DNA of 8,303 bases from Fidelibacterota bacterium (GTDB lineage: Bacteria; Fidelibacterota; UBA2242), in assembly GCA_003527965.1 (NCBI GenBank), contig DPVY01000071.1, positions 1-8,303 of the forward strand. The letters are read 5' to 3'. The notes beneath the pieces were generated by a model, which worked only from the letters and a program-made list of their open reading frames with translations, ran no database searches and was not told the DNA's origin. The translations under genes and the position numbers were made by a program. Below, piece by piece: positions 1-5,882 of this stretch (the first letter of the stretch is position 1; the number at the start of each line of letters is the position of its first letter).

Positions 1-1
1 A

Positions 2-121
2 CAAAAGGAAGAAATCTTCAAACTAATTGATTACTATTTGGCTATCCGATATATTACAAGTGCAAAACTTGAGTATATAATTAAAGCACAAAGTCAGGGA
101 CATGGATCCTATTCCCCATAA
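2..121 (+). CDS. C-terminal end of an unrecognised protein (5' partial)
   Basis: An open frame enters from the left edge at base 2 and runs 39 codons to a TAA at 119-121. The translated tail is rich in Tyr, Ile, Lys and Ala, is probably helical, and ends in a short Gly/Ser/Pro stretch (GHGSYSP). The other two forward frames are interrupted by stops in this stretch, so this is the best candidate for the end of an upstream gene. It has the same orientation as the NamZ gene that begins 137 bp later. I do not recognise the family and the fragment is too short to assign a function. It could be a chance open frame. Confidence 0.45.
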   Translation, partial: QKEEIFKLIDYYLAIRYITSAKLEYIIKAQSQGHGSYSP

Positions 122-245
122 AGCCGCATTTCAGCAGAGTTTTCCTCGGCTTGGCAGGTTTTATTATTGTACACTACTTTACATTGCCTATAGGATAAAT
201 TTCCGCTAAAGGTTAATTTTGCGCCAGGAACAAGTTGTTTATTTT

Positions 246-249
246 GGAG
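246..249 (+). promoter_or_regulatory. Ribosome binding site fixing the NamZ start
   Basis: GGAG lies 9 bases before the ATG at 259. An in-frame TTG at 235 would give a protein 8 residues longer, but it has no Shine-Dalgarno sequence and would place the charged stretch EKHIMK ahead of the signal peptide. The ATG at 259 is therefore preferred. Confidence 0.6.
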
Positions 250-258
250 AAACATATC

Positions 259-1506
259 ATGAAAAGCAGAAATTTGCCACAGGTTGTCGAAACCCTCACT
301 CTCGTTATGCTGTTAATATCCGCTGTTTGCGCTAAGAACGCCGAGCGAATGGAGCCGAAGACCAAACCGGGTATCGAAGTCTTATTGGAAGAAAAAGTCG
401 ATCTGGTTAGAGGTAAAAGGGTCGGTCTGATCACCAATCCCACGGGAGTAAATTCACGGCTGGAAACAACAGTCGATTTGCTGTATAATCATCCCGACAT
501 TAATCTTGTCGTTCTTTTCGGACCGGAGCACGGGGTCCGGGGCGATGTTATGGCGGGAGACAAAATTGATGATTTTGTTGATAAAAAAACCGGTGTTCCG
601 GTTTATAGTCTTTACGGCAAAACCCGCAAACCGACCCCGGAAATGCTGAAAGATGTGGACGTCCTGATCTATGACATTCAGGATATTGGTTCACGTGCAT
701 ATACATATATTTACACTATGGCGATGGGGATGGAAGCCGCCGCCGAAACAGGCAAACCCTTTATTGTTCTGGATCGTCCAAATCCCTTGGGGGGAAATTT
801 AATTGAGGGACCGGTGCTGGACCCGGCGTTCAAATCCTTTATAGGGATGTATCCCATTCCCTTTGTCTACGGTTTGACGGTGGGCGAATTGGCCCAATTG
901 TTTAATAAGGAATTCGGCATCAATGCCGATCTGACTGTTGTACCGATGAAAGGCTGGAAGCGGGAAATGACTTTTGAAGATACCGGTCTCGAATGGGTAA
1001 TAACATCACCTCATATTCCTCACGGCAAGACCGCTTTTTTCTGTGCCGCCACCGGTGTTATCGGCGAGCTGCATACCATTGACATCGGCATCGGCTACAC
1101 GCTGCCTTTCGAGCTGACAGGAGAAGAGTGGATCAATGCCGATGAATTTGCCGAAGAATTGAACAGCTACAATTTACCGGGAGTGGTTTTTCGACCACTG
1201 CATTACCGACCCTACTATTTTACCCGCCAAAACACTGAATTACAGGGTGTCCAGATACATATCCGTGATATTGATAAATTTCAGCCGATGCGCACCCAGA
1301 TCGATATCCTGTCGGCGATCCGAAAACTGTATCCTGACCGGGAAATATTTAACACCGAACGAACCGGCATGTTTGACAAAGCCATGGGAACCGACGAAGT
1401 CAGAAATGCTTTAATCGACCAGGAAGATTCTGACAAAATCATTGGAAGATGGCAAAAGGACTTAAAGAAATTTAAGAAGATACGCCAAAAATATCTGATT
1501 TATTGA
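259..1506 (+). CDS. namZ: NamZ-like exo-beta-N-acetylmuramidase (DUF1343 family), exported
   Basis: The 415-residue product has an N-terminal hydrophobic signal (about residues 9-25) ending in AVCA, a plausible signal peptidase I site. The rest is a full-length DUF1343 protein. It shows the family's conserved blocks: GLITNPTG (56-63), FGPEHGVRG (87-95), YDIQDIGSRAYTY (138-150), LDRPNPLGG (171-179) and EGPVLDP (183-189), followed by SPHIPH in the second half. Characterised NamZ enzymes (family GH171) remove MurNAc from the non-reducing ends of peptidoglycan fragments. The Glu-His of the GPEHG block (E90, H91) lies in the proposed active site. By inference the enzyme works in the periplasm in cell-wall turnover or muropeptide recycling. 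Length and domain content are normal for the family. No recycling partner (amidase, NagZ, MurQ) is adjacent. The Cys near the cleavage site does not form a good lipobox, so a lipoprotein is less likely. The family call is secure; the exact substrate is inferred. Confidence 0.88.
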   Translation: MKSRNLPQVVETLTLVMLLISAVCAKNAERMEPKTKPGIEVLLEEKVDLVRGKRVGLITNPTGVNSRLETTVDLLYNHPDINLVVLFGPEHGVRGDVMAGDKIDDFVDKKTGVPVYSLYGKTRKPTPEMLKDVDVLIYDIQDIGSRAYTYIYTMAMGMEAAAETGKPFIVLDRPNPLGGNLIEGPVLDPAFKSFIGMYPIPFVYGLTVGELAQLFNKEFGINADLTVVPMKGWKREMTFEDTGLEWVITSPHIPHGKTAFFCAATGVIGELHTIDIGIGYTLPFELTGEEWINADEFAEELNSYNLPGVVFRPLHYRPYYFTRQNTELQGVQIHIRDIDKFQPMRTQIDILSAIRKLYPDREIFNTERTGMFDKAMGTDEVRNALIDQEDSDKIIGRWQKDLKKFKKIRQKYLIY

Positions 1507-1542
1507 TGGAAGTTAAAGAAAATCGGCAATGTGAATTCGGCT

Positions 1543-1568
1543 CCGGCAACTGCCGGTAATTAACCGGC
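1543..1568. terminator. Overlapping GC-rich hairpins between two convergent genes (possible terminator)
   Basis: The 62-bp gap between the namZ stop and the stop of the zinc-ribbon gene holds two competing inverted repeats that share an arm: CCGGCA/TGCCGG (1543-1548 with 1551-1556) and GCCGGT/ACCGGC (1552-1557 with 1563-1568, 5-base loop). Either strand's transcript could fold there, as expected of a bidirectional terminator. No U-tract follows on either side, so this is not a textbook intrinsic terminator. Confidence 0.35.
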
Positions 1569-1772
1569 TCAGGAAAATCCACTGCTGCCACAACCGCCGC
1601 CGCCGGAAAATGATGAGCCCGAACCGCCGATGGAAGGCGCTGATATTCTGCGCACAGACTGATGTTGTCCGCATTCAGGGCATTCAATTTCCGAGTCAGG
1701 AGTGGAGCTGGAAATCAGCAGTTCTTCATAGACTTTTCCACAGTTTTTACATTCGTAATCGAAAATCGGCAT
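1569..1772 (-). CDS. FmdB-family zinc-ribbon protein
   Basis: This 67-residue protein starts MPIFDYEC, the hallmark start of the FmdB/CxxC regulatory-protein family. Two CxxC pairs, C8-C11 and C31-C34, form the predicted zinc ribbon (residues 1-40). A Gly/Ser-rich tail (49-67) contains one more Cys and is typical of the family. The role of most FmdB proteins is unknown. Some lie beside formamidase or methylotrophy operons and were proposed as regulators, but nothing of that kind is nearby here. The gene converges on namZ and is divergent from gpmI, which starts 253 bp away. The upstream sequence shows only a weak GAG as ribosome binding site. The family is clear; the function is not. Confidence 0.85.
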   Translation of the reverse strand: MPIFDYECKNCGKVYEELLISSSTPDSEIECPECGQHQSVRRISAPSIGGSGSSFSGGGGCGSSGFS

Positions 1773-2025
1773 TTAATATTTCTCGGTTTATTAATTACAC
1801 AACTTAAATCAGTATTTAGATACAGTGATTTTTAGTAAGTTACAATGTATATATCATTCTATAAATGCGGGATATGAAGCTTTTGAACAAAGCAAAAATC
1901 AAAACGCCGCTCAACAAATGCGTTACTTTTTAGTGTTCAGCATGGTATATTATTGCGATTTTCTGGCAACAGATTATGAGATATTGAAATCATAAAACAA
2001 TATTTATAGAACGAAAGGTGACAAA
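1773..2025. promoter_or_regulatory. Divergent intergenic region upstream of gpmI and the zinc-ribbon gene
   Basis: These 253 AT-rich bases must hold promoters for two divergent genes. The clearest element is a TATATT hexamer at 1946-1951 (plus strand), a possible -10 box for gpmI about 75 bp from its ATG, but the sequence 17 bases upstream (TTACTT) is a poor -35 box. TACAAT at 1841-1846 is a second weak candidate. AAAGGTGA at 2014-2021 is the gpmI ribosome binding site. I see no gene, RNA gene or riboswitch here. Confidence 0.35.
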
Positions 2026-3579
2026 ATGAGACCCGTAGCACTAATAATTCGCGATGGATGGGGCTATAATGAAAATAAAAAAGGCAATGCGATAGCAGCT
2101 GCAAAGACCCCCAACATTGATTCTTATAAAGAGAAATATCCCTGGACATTGCTGGATTGCTCCGGCGAAGCGGTCGGGCTGCCGGAAGGCTATCAGGGCT
2201 CCAGCGAAGTTGGGCACCTGAATATGGGCGCCGGCAGAATTGTCATCCAGGAGTTGAAACGGATTGATGACGGGCTTGCTAAGGGAACCCTTTTCGAATC
2301 ACCGAAATGGAAAGATCTGATGTCAAACTGGCTAACTAATCGGTCCCGCCTGCATCTGTTCGGGTTGCTGCAGGACGAAGGTGTTCACGCCCACCAGGAA
2401 CATTTGTTCAAAATTATGCGCCGCGCCCGCAGTGAATTTCCCGAAGGTGAGATCATCATTCATCCCTTTCTCGACGGACGCGATACGCCACCCCGCAGCA
2501 CGCTGGAGTATATTGCCAAACTGAACACCATAATGCAGGAGGTCGGCAACTGCCGGATCGGCACAGTGATGGGGCGTTATTACGGAATGGACCGGTCCCG
2601 CAATTGGGAAATAACGGATATGGCGTACCACTGTATCATAAATGCCGAAGGACGCAAGGCGGCTACCGCCGAGGATGCTGTCAAGGAATCTTATGCAAAA
2701 GACAAAACCCCCGACGGCGTCGATATGTTTGATGAATATATCCTCCCCTATGCAATCGGCGGGTATGACGGCGTAAAAGACGGCGATTCAATTTTGCACA
2801 CCAACTATCGCCAGGATCGCGCCATTCAGCTGACCATGGCTTTTGTAGATCCGGATTATCCGGGCAACCTGAAATGTAAACCAAAAGTTGTATATGTCGG
2901 TTTTACCCAATATTATGATGAATTTTCCGACTTCATGCTGGGTGCGATGAGCGCCGGCGGCGGTATGAATAATCTATTGGGCGAGGTTATTGCTAAGGCG
3001 GGCTTGAAGCAATTGCGGATTGCCGAAACCCAGAAATTCCGGCATGTCACCAGTTTTTTTAACGGTAAATCTACCACACCTTATTCCGGTGAAGATCAGG
3101 TGGAAATTCCCAGCCGGTTCGATCCGGCAACCTTCGCCAGTCATCCGGAAATGGACGCATACAATGTCACCGAAGAGGTTTTAAAACGCCTGCAAGATAA
3201 TCCCTACCAATTTATCGTGATAAATTACGCCAATGGCGATATGGTTGGTCATACCGGTAATTTTGACGCAGCCCGGCGGGCGATTGAAATCGTGGATGAA
3301 AACGTCGGCAAAGTTGTGAAACGCTTATTAGAACTTGACGCTCATATTTTCATAACCGCCGACCATGGTAATTCGGAGCAAATGGTAGATTATGAAACCG
3401 GGATGGTAAAGACCAGCCATACGACATTTCCGGTAGAGTTGATCTATGCCGCCAATGATTCGCCAGGCAAAATATTGCTCGAACGGGGAAAACTGTCCGA
3501 TATTGCGCCGACTGCTCTGAAACTCCTTGGCGTGGAAATACCGCAGGAGATGACCGCCGATATTCTTTTCGTGGATTAA
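2026..3579 (+). CDS. gpmI: 2,3-bisphosphoglycerate-independent phosphoglycerate mutase
   Basis: A 517-residue cytosolic glycolytic enzyme that interconverts 3- and 2-phosphoglycerate through a phosphoserine intermediate, using two Mn2+ ions. Length is normal for the family (about 510). The start is fixed by AAAGGTGA 5 bases upstream and by the DGWG block right at the N-terminus. All expected active-site residues are visible. One metal site is D10, S60 (nucleophile, in GSSEVGHLN), D446 and H447 (TADHGNS). The other is D405 and H409 (GDMVGH) and H465 (TSHTT). The substrate-loop blocks GVHAHQEHL (119-127), DGRDTPP (150-156), GRYYGMDR (183-190) and NYRQDRA (260-266) are also present. The usual Asn before the catalytic Ser (GNSEVGH) is Ser here, a mild variant. 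The gene is transcribed alone; the neighbour downstream is convergent and shares its stop bases. Confidence 0.97.
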   Translation: MRPVALIIRDGWGYNENKKGNAIAAAKTPNIDSYKEKYPWTLLDCSGEAVGLPEGYQGSSEVGHLNMGAGRIVIQELKRIDDGLAKGTLFESPKWKDLMSNWLTNRSRLHLFGLLQDEGVHAHQEHLFKIMRRARSEFPEGEIIIHPFLDGRDTPPRSTLEYIAKLNTIMQEVGNCRIGTVMGRYYGMDRSRNWEITDMAYHCIINAEGRKAATAEDAVKESYAKDKTPDGVDMFDEYILPYAIGGYDGVKDGDSILHTNYRQDRAIQLTMAFVDPDYPGNLKCKPKVVYVGFTQYYDEFSDFMLGAMSAGGGMNNLLGEVIAKAGLKQLRIAETQKFRHVTSFFNGKSTTPYSGEDQVEIPSRFDPATFASHPEMDAYNVTEEVLKRLQDNPYQFIVINYANGDMVGHTGNFDAARRAIEIVDENVGKVVKRLLELDAHIFITADHGNSEQMVDYETGMVKTSHTTFPVELIYAANDSPGKILLERGKLSDIAPTALKLLGVEIPQEMTADILFVD

Positions 3580-4421
3580 GGACGATTTGCAGAATTCAGA
3601 TAACGATCCCTGAATTTTATAAAATACAATATATGATATTCCAGGGCGTTGGTCCAGTAGTCCCAGTTGTGGGCGCCGGGTCGTTCATAATAGTCGTGAG
3701 GAATTCCAAGTTCCATTAATTTTCGGTGCATTTGACGATTAACGTCAATAGTGAAATCAGCAATTCCGCAATCGATAATAATGCCTTTATCAAGACCGGT
3801 CAAATTTTCAATTAGATTCAGACATGACTGCTGTTCCCACTTGTCCGGATGAGTTTCATAATCACCGATCAGTTGCCCGATTCCAAAACGCTTACTCGAA
3901 GAAGTTAATGCCATCACGCCGCTCATGCTGCCGGCAGCGGCATATCGATCGGGATGCTTTGCCAATAAACTTATAGCACCATGCCCGCCCATACTTAAGC
4001 CGCAAATGAAACGTCCGCCTGTATGTACGATTGTGCGGTAATGCTTGTCGATATAGCGCACTACTTCATCAGAAATGTAGGTTTCATATTGCGAGTCCTT
4101 TTTCAAGGGACTGTCGAGGTACCAGCCGGCATAACCTCCATCGGGACAAACAATAATCATTTGGTAGCGATCCGAAAGGGAACGCAAATCAATATGGTCC
4201 GGCCAGTCCTGAAATGAACCGCTCCAGCCATGCAGCAGGTATAAAACGGGAAACCCGGATTTTGAATTTTGGTAGGCGTCGGGCAGCACGATAACCGCCC
4301 GGGGCTTTTTTTGCATGGCTTGGCTTTTGATGACCACCGTATCGAGGGACGCCGCCGGCAGTGCCGAAAAAAAGAGCAGCAGCGCCACAAATCCCGGGAT
4401 TATACGTTTATTCAGCGACAT
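3576..4421 (-). CDS. Exported esterase of the esterase D / alpha-beta hydrolase type
   Basis: The 281-residue product has a signal peptide (about residues 1-24, ending LPAAS) followed by an esterase D-type (PF00756) alpha/beta-hydrolase domain. Visible elements are the oxyanion-side loop YLLHGWSG (61-68), CPDGG (92-96), the nucleophile elbow GLSMGG with S143, the acid in DCGIADF (likely D222), and the catalytic His in GAHNWDYW (H251). Relatives include S-formylglutathione hydrolase, enterochelin esterase, acetyl-xylan/feruloyl esterases and mycolyltransferases. The signal peptide argues against the cytosolic formylglutathione role and for an extracytoplasmic ester substrate, which cannot be named from sequence. 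The frame stays open upstream to 4538, but AGGAG 10 bases before the ATG at 4421 and the signal peptide that starts there decide the start. The last codons converge with gpmI. Confidence 0.87.
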   Translation of the reverse strand: MSLNKRIIPGFVALLLFFSALPAASLDTVVIKSQAMQKKPRAVIVLPDAYQNSKSGFPVLYLLHGWSGSFQDWPDHIDLRSLSDRYQMIIVCPDGGYAGWYLDSPLKKDSQYETYISDEVVRYIDKHYRTIVHTGGRFICGLSMGGHGAISLLAKHPDRYAAAGSMSGVMALTSSSKRFGIGQLIGDYETHPDKWEQQSCLNLIENLTGLDKGIIIDCGIADFTIDVNRQMHRKLMELGIPHDYYERPGAHNWDYWTNALEYHILYFIKFRDRYLNSANRP

Positions 4422-4431
4422 GAGTATCGAT

Positions 4432-4436
4432 CTCCT
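4432..4436 (-). promoter_or_regulatory. Ribosome binding site fixing the esterase start
   Basis: AGGAG on the minus strand, 10 bases before the ATG at 4421. It selects this start over an upstream in-frame ATG at 4538, which would add 39 residues in front of the signal peptide. Confidence 0.7.
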
Positions 4437-4666
4437 GTATGTTTTGGGTCTCTTGTTAATAGCATTGTTCTGAACGGTTGGGGCTATGTGTAGTGCGGGA
4501 TCTCGAAGCACTGTCTGTTCAATCCTGCACTGAACCAAATCTTTTATTTACCTTAAAAACTATTTATCCGTCAAATCAAAGATTGGGCGGTGGTTAAGCC
4601 ATGCGGCGCGGATCAATATTGCTCTTCAACCCGCATTACATATTAGCCCTTGTTGTGCTTTCGTAC
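4437..4666. other. Gene-free stretch between the esterase and the IS630 element
   Basis: About 230 bases without a convincing gene. On the minus strand it is the leader and promoter region of the esterase. It contains an imperfect 10-bp inverted repeat, AGTGCGGGAT (4492-4501) and ATCCTGCACT (4522-4531), with a 20-base spacer; it could form a leader hairpin. Just left of the insertion sequence is the original target flank. No tRNA, riboswitch or clear -10/-35 pair was recognised. Confidence 0.4.
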
Positions 4667-4668
4667 TA

Positions 4669-4697
4669 GTGTTATGTTAATTTGAAATTGACGGATA
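4669..4697 (+). repeat. IS630 left terminal inverted repeat
   Basis: Begins GTGTTATGTTAA and pairs with the inverted copy at 5845-5874 (GTGTTAAGTTAA read from the right end). The two share GTGTTA, GTTAA, TTTGA and TGACGG blocks with a few mismatches and small gaps. The transposase stop codon (4677-4679) lies inside this repeat. Confidence 0.8.
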
Positions 4698-5372
4698 AAG
4701 TCTCCTAAGTTTAATTCGTGCCTGTTCATTTGTAAACTGCCAATTAATTTTAGCATTTTTATTATTTCTCTGATTTTGCCATGCTTTCACTTCAGTAATT
4801 ATTTTTTTCATTGTAGGGATATGTCGGTTTAAACATTGTTTGTTTAAAACATGTAATTCTATTTCTGCCATATTTAACCAGCTCCCATGCTTGGGAGTGT
4901 ATATAAATTCAAATTTGTCCCGTAATTCTTTGGCTTCTTCTGGTAAGAATGTCTCATAGAAGGCAGAGGCGGCATGTGTTTTAAAATTATCCATCACTAA
5001 CCGTATCTTTTTTGCTTCCGGATACATTTCATTGGCAATTCGCTTCACAAATTTTGCCCAGTCCTTTTTAGTTTTATACTCCGTAATCTCAACAAGTCTT
5101 TTCCCTTTCAGTGGCTCGTTTGCCATAAAGATGTTTACCATTCCATGTCTTATATATTCGTAATCCCTTCTAGCATCCTGCCCGGGTCTTATGGATGTCG
5201 AAGCAAGTTCTTCTATGAGTTGCTTAGGGGATTCATCCATACAAACGACCGGGTAATTTTTATCATAGGGCTGTTTATACACATCTAATACCTGCTCCAT
5301 ATTGGCAACAAATTCACTGTTTTGTCCCGGCGGAATAACCCAGCCCTTTACTTTCCAAGGTTTAAGTTCGTT
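4677..5372 (-). CDS. IS630-family transposase, catalytic part (ORF B, read after -1 frameshift)
   Basis: This frame encodes the DDE catalytic domain. It has no convincing start of its own: the first ATG (5300) lies inside the domain's conserved lead-in and has no ribosome binding site. In this frame the sequence directly after the A8 run reads NELKPW...GWVIPPGQNSEF, the stretch expected at this point in full-length IS630 transposases. That places the join at the run. In the joined 378-residue protein the catalytic residues are D193 (VVCMDES), D275 (RLVMDNF) and E317 (WLNMAE). The frame ends at a TAA inside the left terminal repeat. It would be made only by -1 slippage from ORF A, or it is dead if the frameshift is a mutation. 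Confidence 0.85.
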   Translation of the reverse strand, partial: NELKPWKVKGWVIPPGQNSEFVANMEQVLDVYKQPYDKNYPVVCMDESPKQLIEELASTSIRPGQDARRDYEYIRHGMVNIFMANEPLKGKRLVEITEYKTKKDWAKFVKRIANEMYPEAKKIRLVMDNFKTHAASAFYETFLPEEAKELRDKFEFIYTPKHGSWLNMAEIELHVLNKQCLNRHIPTMKKIITEVKAWQNQRNNKNAKINWQFTNEQARIKLRRLYPSISN

Positions 5373-5812
5373 TTTTTTAATACTTCTCCAACTGAAACAT
5401 GAGAAATATAATCAACATAATTCAGTTCTATCATTTTGTCTGCAAGTAGCCGCAAAGACCACTTTGCATAGCCTTTCGGAGGTTCGCTGCAGCAAAGTGT
5501 TACTAGTTTCGCCTCCAGATCTCCGTCTATTTTTTTTACATAATTTTGACTCGAAGGACGTCTTTGCAATACACCTTCAAAGCCTTCTTCAATGAACTTC
5601 TTCTTTACCCTGTCTATGGTTCTGTCACCTATTTTTAAGATTTTACATATTTCAGTATTGGTGATCGTTTTATCCTTTGAATATTCTCCCTTATCACAGT
5701 TTAATAAAACATAGGCTGCACGAAAAGCCTGTGTCGAATGTTTGCCTTTGTTGATAATTTTATAAAGATCTTCCACTTCTGATTTTTTTAGTTTGATTGT
5801 GTATCGTACCAT
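5348..5812 (-). CDS. IS630-family transposase, DNA-binding part (ORF A)
   Basis: A 154-residue frame holding the N-terminal helix-turn-helix region of the transposase. TNTEICKILKIGDRTIDRVKKKFIEEG is the recognition-helix region, followed by a Lys/Arg-rich linker and a second winged-helix-like segment (GYAKWSLRLLADKM). The chosen start at 5812 has a strong AGGAG (5818-5822); an in-frame ATG at 5833 lies upstream of that site. Read without slippage, the frame ends TNLNLGK and stops 7 codons after the A8 run. This would give a DNA-binding protein without catalytic domain, which in other frameshifting insertion sequences acts as a regulator. Confidence 0.85.
   Translation of the reverse strand: MVRYTIKLKKSEVEDLYKIINKGKHSTQAFRAAYVLLNCDKGEYSKDKTITNTEICKILKIGDRTIDRVKKKFIEEGFEGVLQRRPSSQNYVKKIDGDLEAKLVTLCCSEPPKGYAKWSLRLLADKMIELNYVDYISHVSVGEVLKKTNLNLGK
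5371..5378 (-). promoter_or_regulatory. Candidate -1 slippery site (A8 run) in the IS630 transposase
   Basis: On the minus strand the codons are TTA AAA AAA ACG, so the heptamer A AAA AAA is in the correct phase for tandem -1 slippage. After slippage the reading is AAC GAA CTT, giving LKKNELKPW, the expected continuation. Either this is programmed frameshifting, known in parts of the IS630 family, or one A has been lost from an ancestral A9. Confidence 0.65.
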
Positions 5813-5832
5813 GATATCTCCTTTTTGGTACA

Positions 5833-5860
5833 AATATACAATAATATCCCGTCATATCAA
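5833..5860 (-). promoter_or_regulatory. Transposase promoter inside the right end of IS630
   Basis: On the minus strand TTGATA (5855-5860, five of six to TTGACA) and TATATT (5833-5838, five of six to TATAAT) are separated by 16 bases. The -35 box lies within the terminal inverted repeat. Transcription would begin a few bases before the AGGAG of ORF A, giving a very short leader. Confidence 0.55.
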
Positions 5861-5874
5861 AGTTAACTTAACAC
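5845..5874 (-). repeat. IS630 right terminal inverted repeat
   Basis: Inverted partner of 4669-4697. Read on the minus strand from 5874 it begins GTGTTAAGTTAACTTTGATA. It is followed outward by the duplicated TA at 5875-5876. Confidence 0.8.
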
Positions 5875-5882
5875 TAGTGCTA

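Larger units (their letters stand above)
4669..5874 (-). mobile_element. Complete IS630-family insertion sequence
   Basis: A 1206-bp element bounded by imperfect terminal inverted repeats and flanked on both sides by TA (4667-4668 and 5875-5876). TA duplication is the IS630/Tc1 hallmark. The empty site rebuilt by removing the element and one TA reads GTACTAGTGC, containing CTAG, the preferred target reported for IS630. The element carries one transposase split over two frames on the minus strand, with its own promoter inside the right end. The right end lies 8 bp beyond the stop codon of the lysozyme-inhibitor lipoprotein, so that gene was not broken. The transposase reads in the same direction as the lipoprotein upstream and the esterase downstream. 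Confidence 0.88.

Noticed and set aside
121..152. AAGCCG...CGGCTT inverted repeat as terminator of the first gene
   Set aside because: The stem is only 6 bp with a 20-base loop and the T-rich stretch does not follow directly.
160..222. Promoter for namZ, including a Bacteroidota-type TAnnTTTG at 214-221
   Set aside because: No correctly spaced partner (-33 TTG or sigma70 -35 box) was found for any candidate.
235..258. TTG at 235 as the NamZ start
   Set aside because: The ATG at 259 has GGAG at a good distance and begins directly with a signal peptide; the TTG has neither.
4422..4538. Upstream extension of the esterase to an ATG at 4538
   Set aside because: The extra 39 residues precede a clear signal peptide and a strong ribosome binding site at 4432-4436.
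4630..4668. Integron attC site suggested by GCACAAC (minus strand) here and by AACGTTGTGC inside the dipeptidase 3' region
   Set aside because: No matching second core at attC distance, no imperfect palindrome joining the cores, and no such site in the 63 bp between the two accessory genes.
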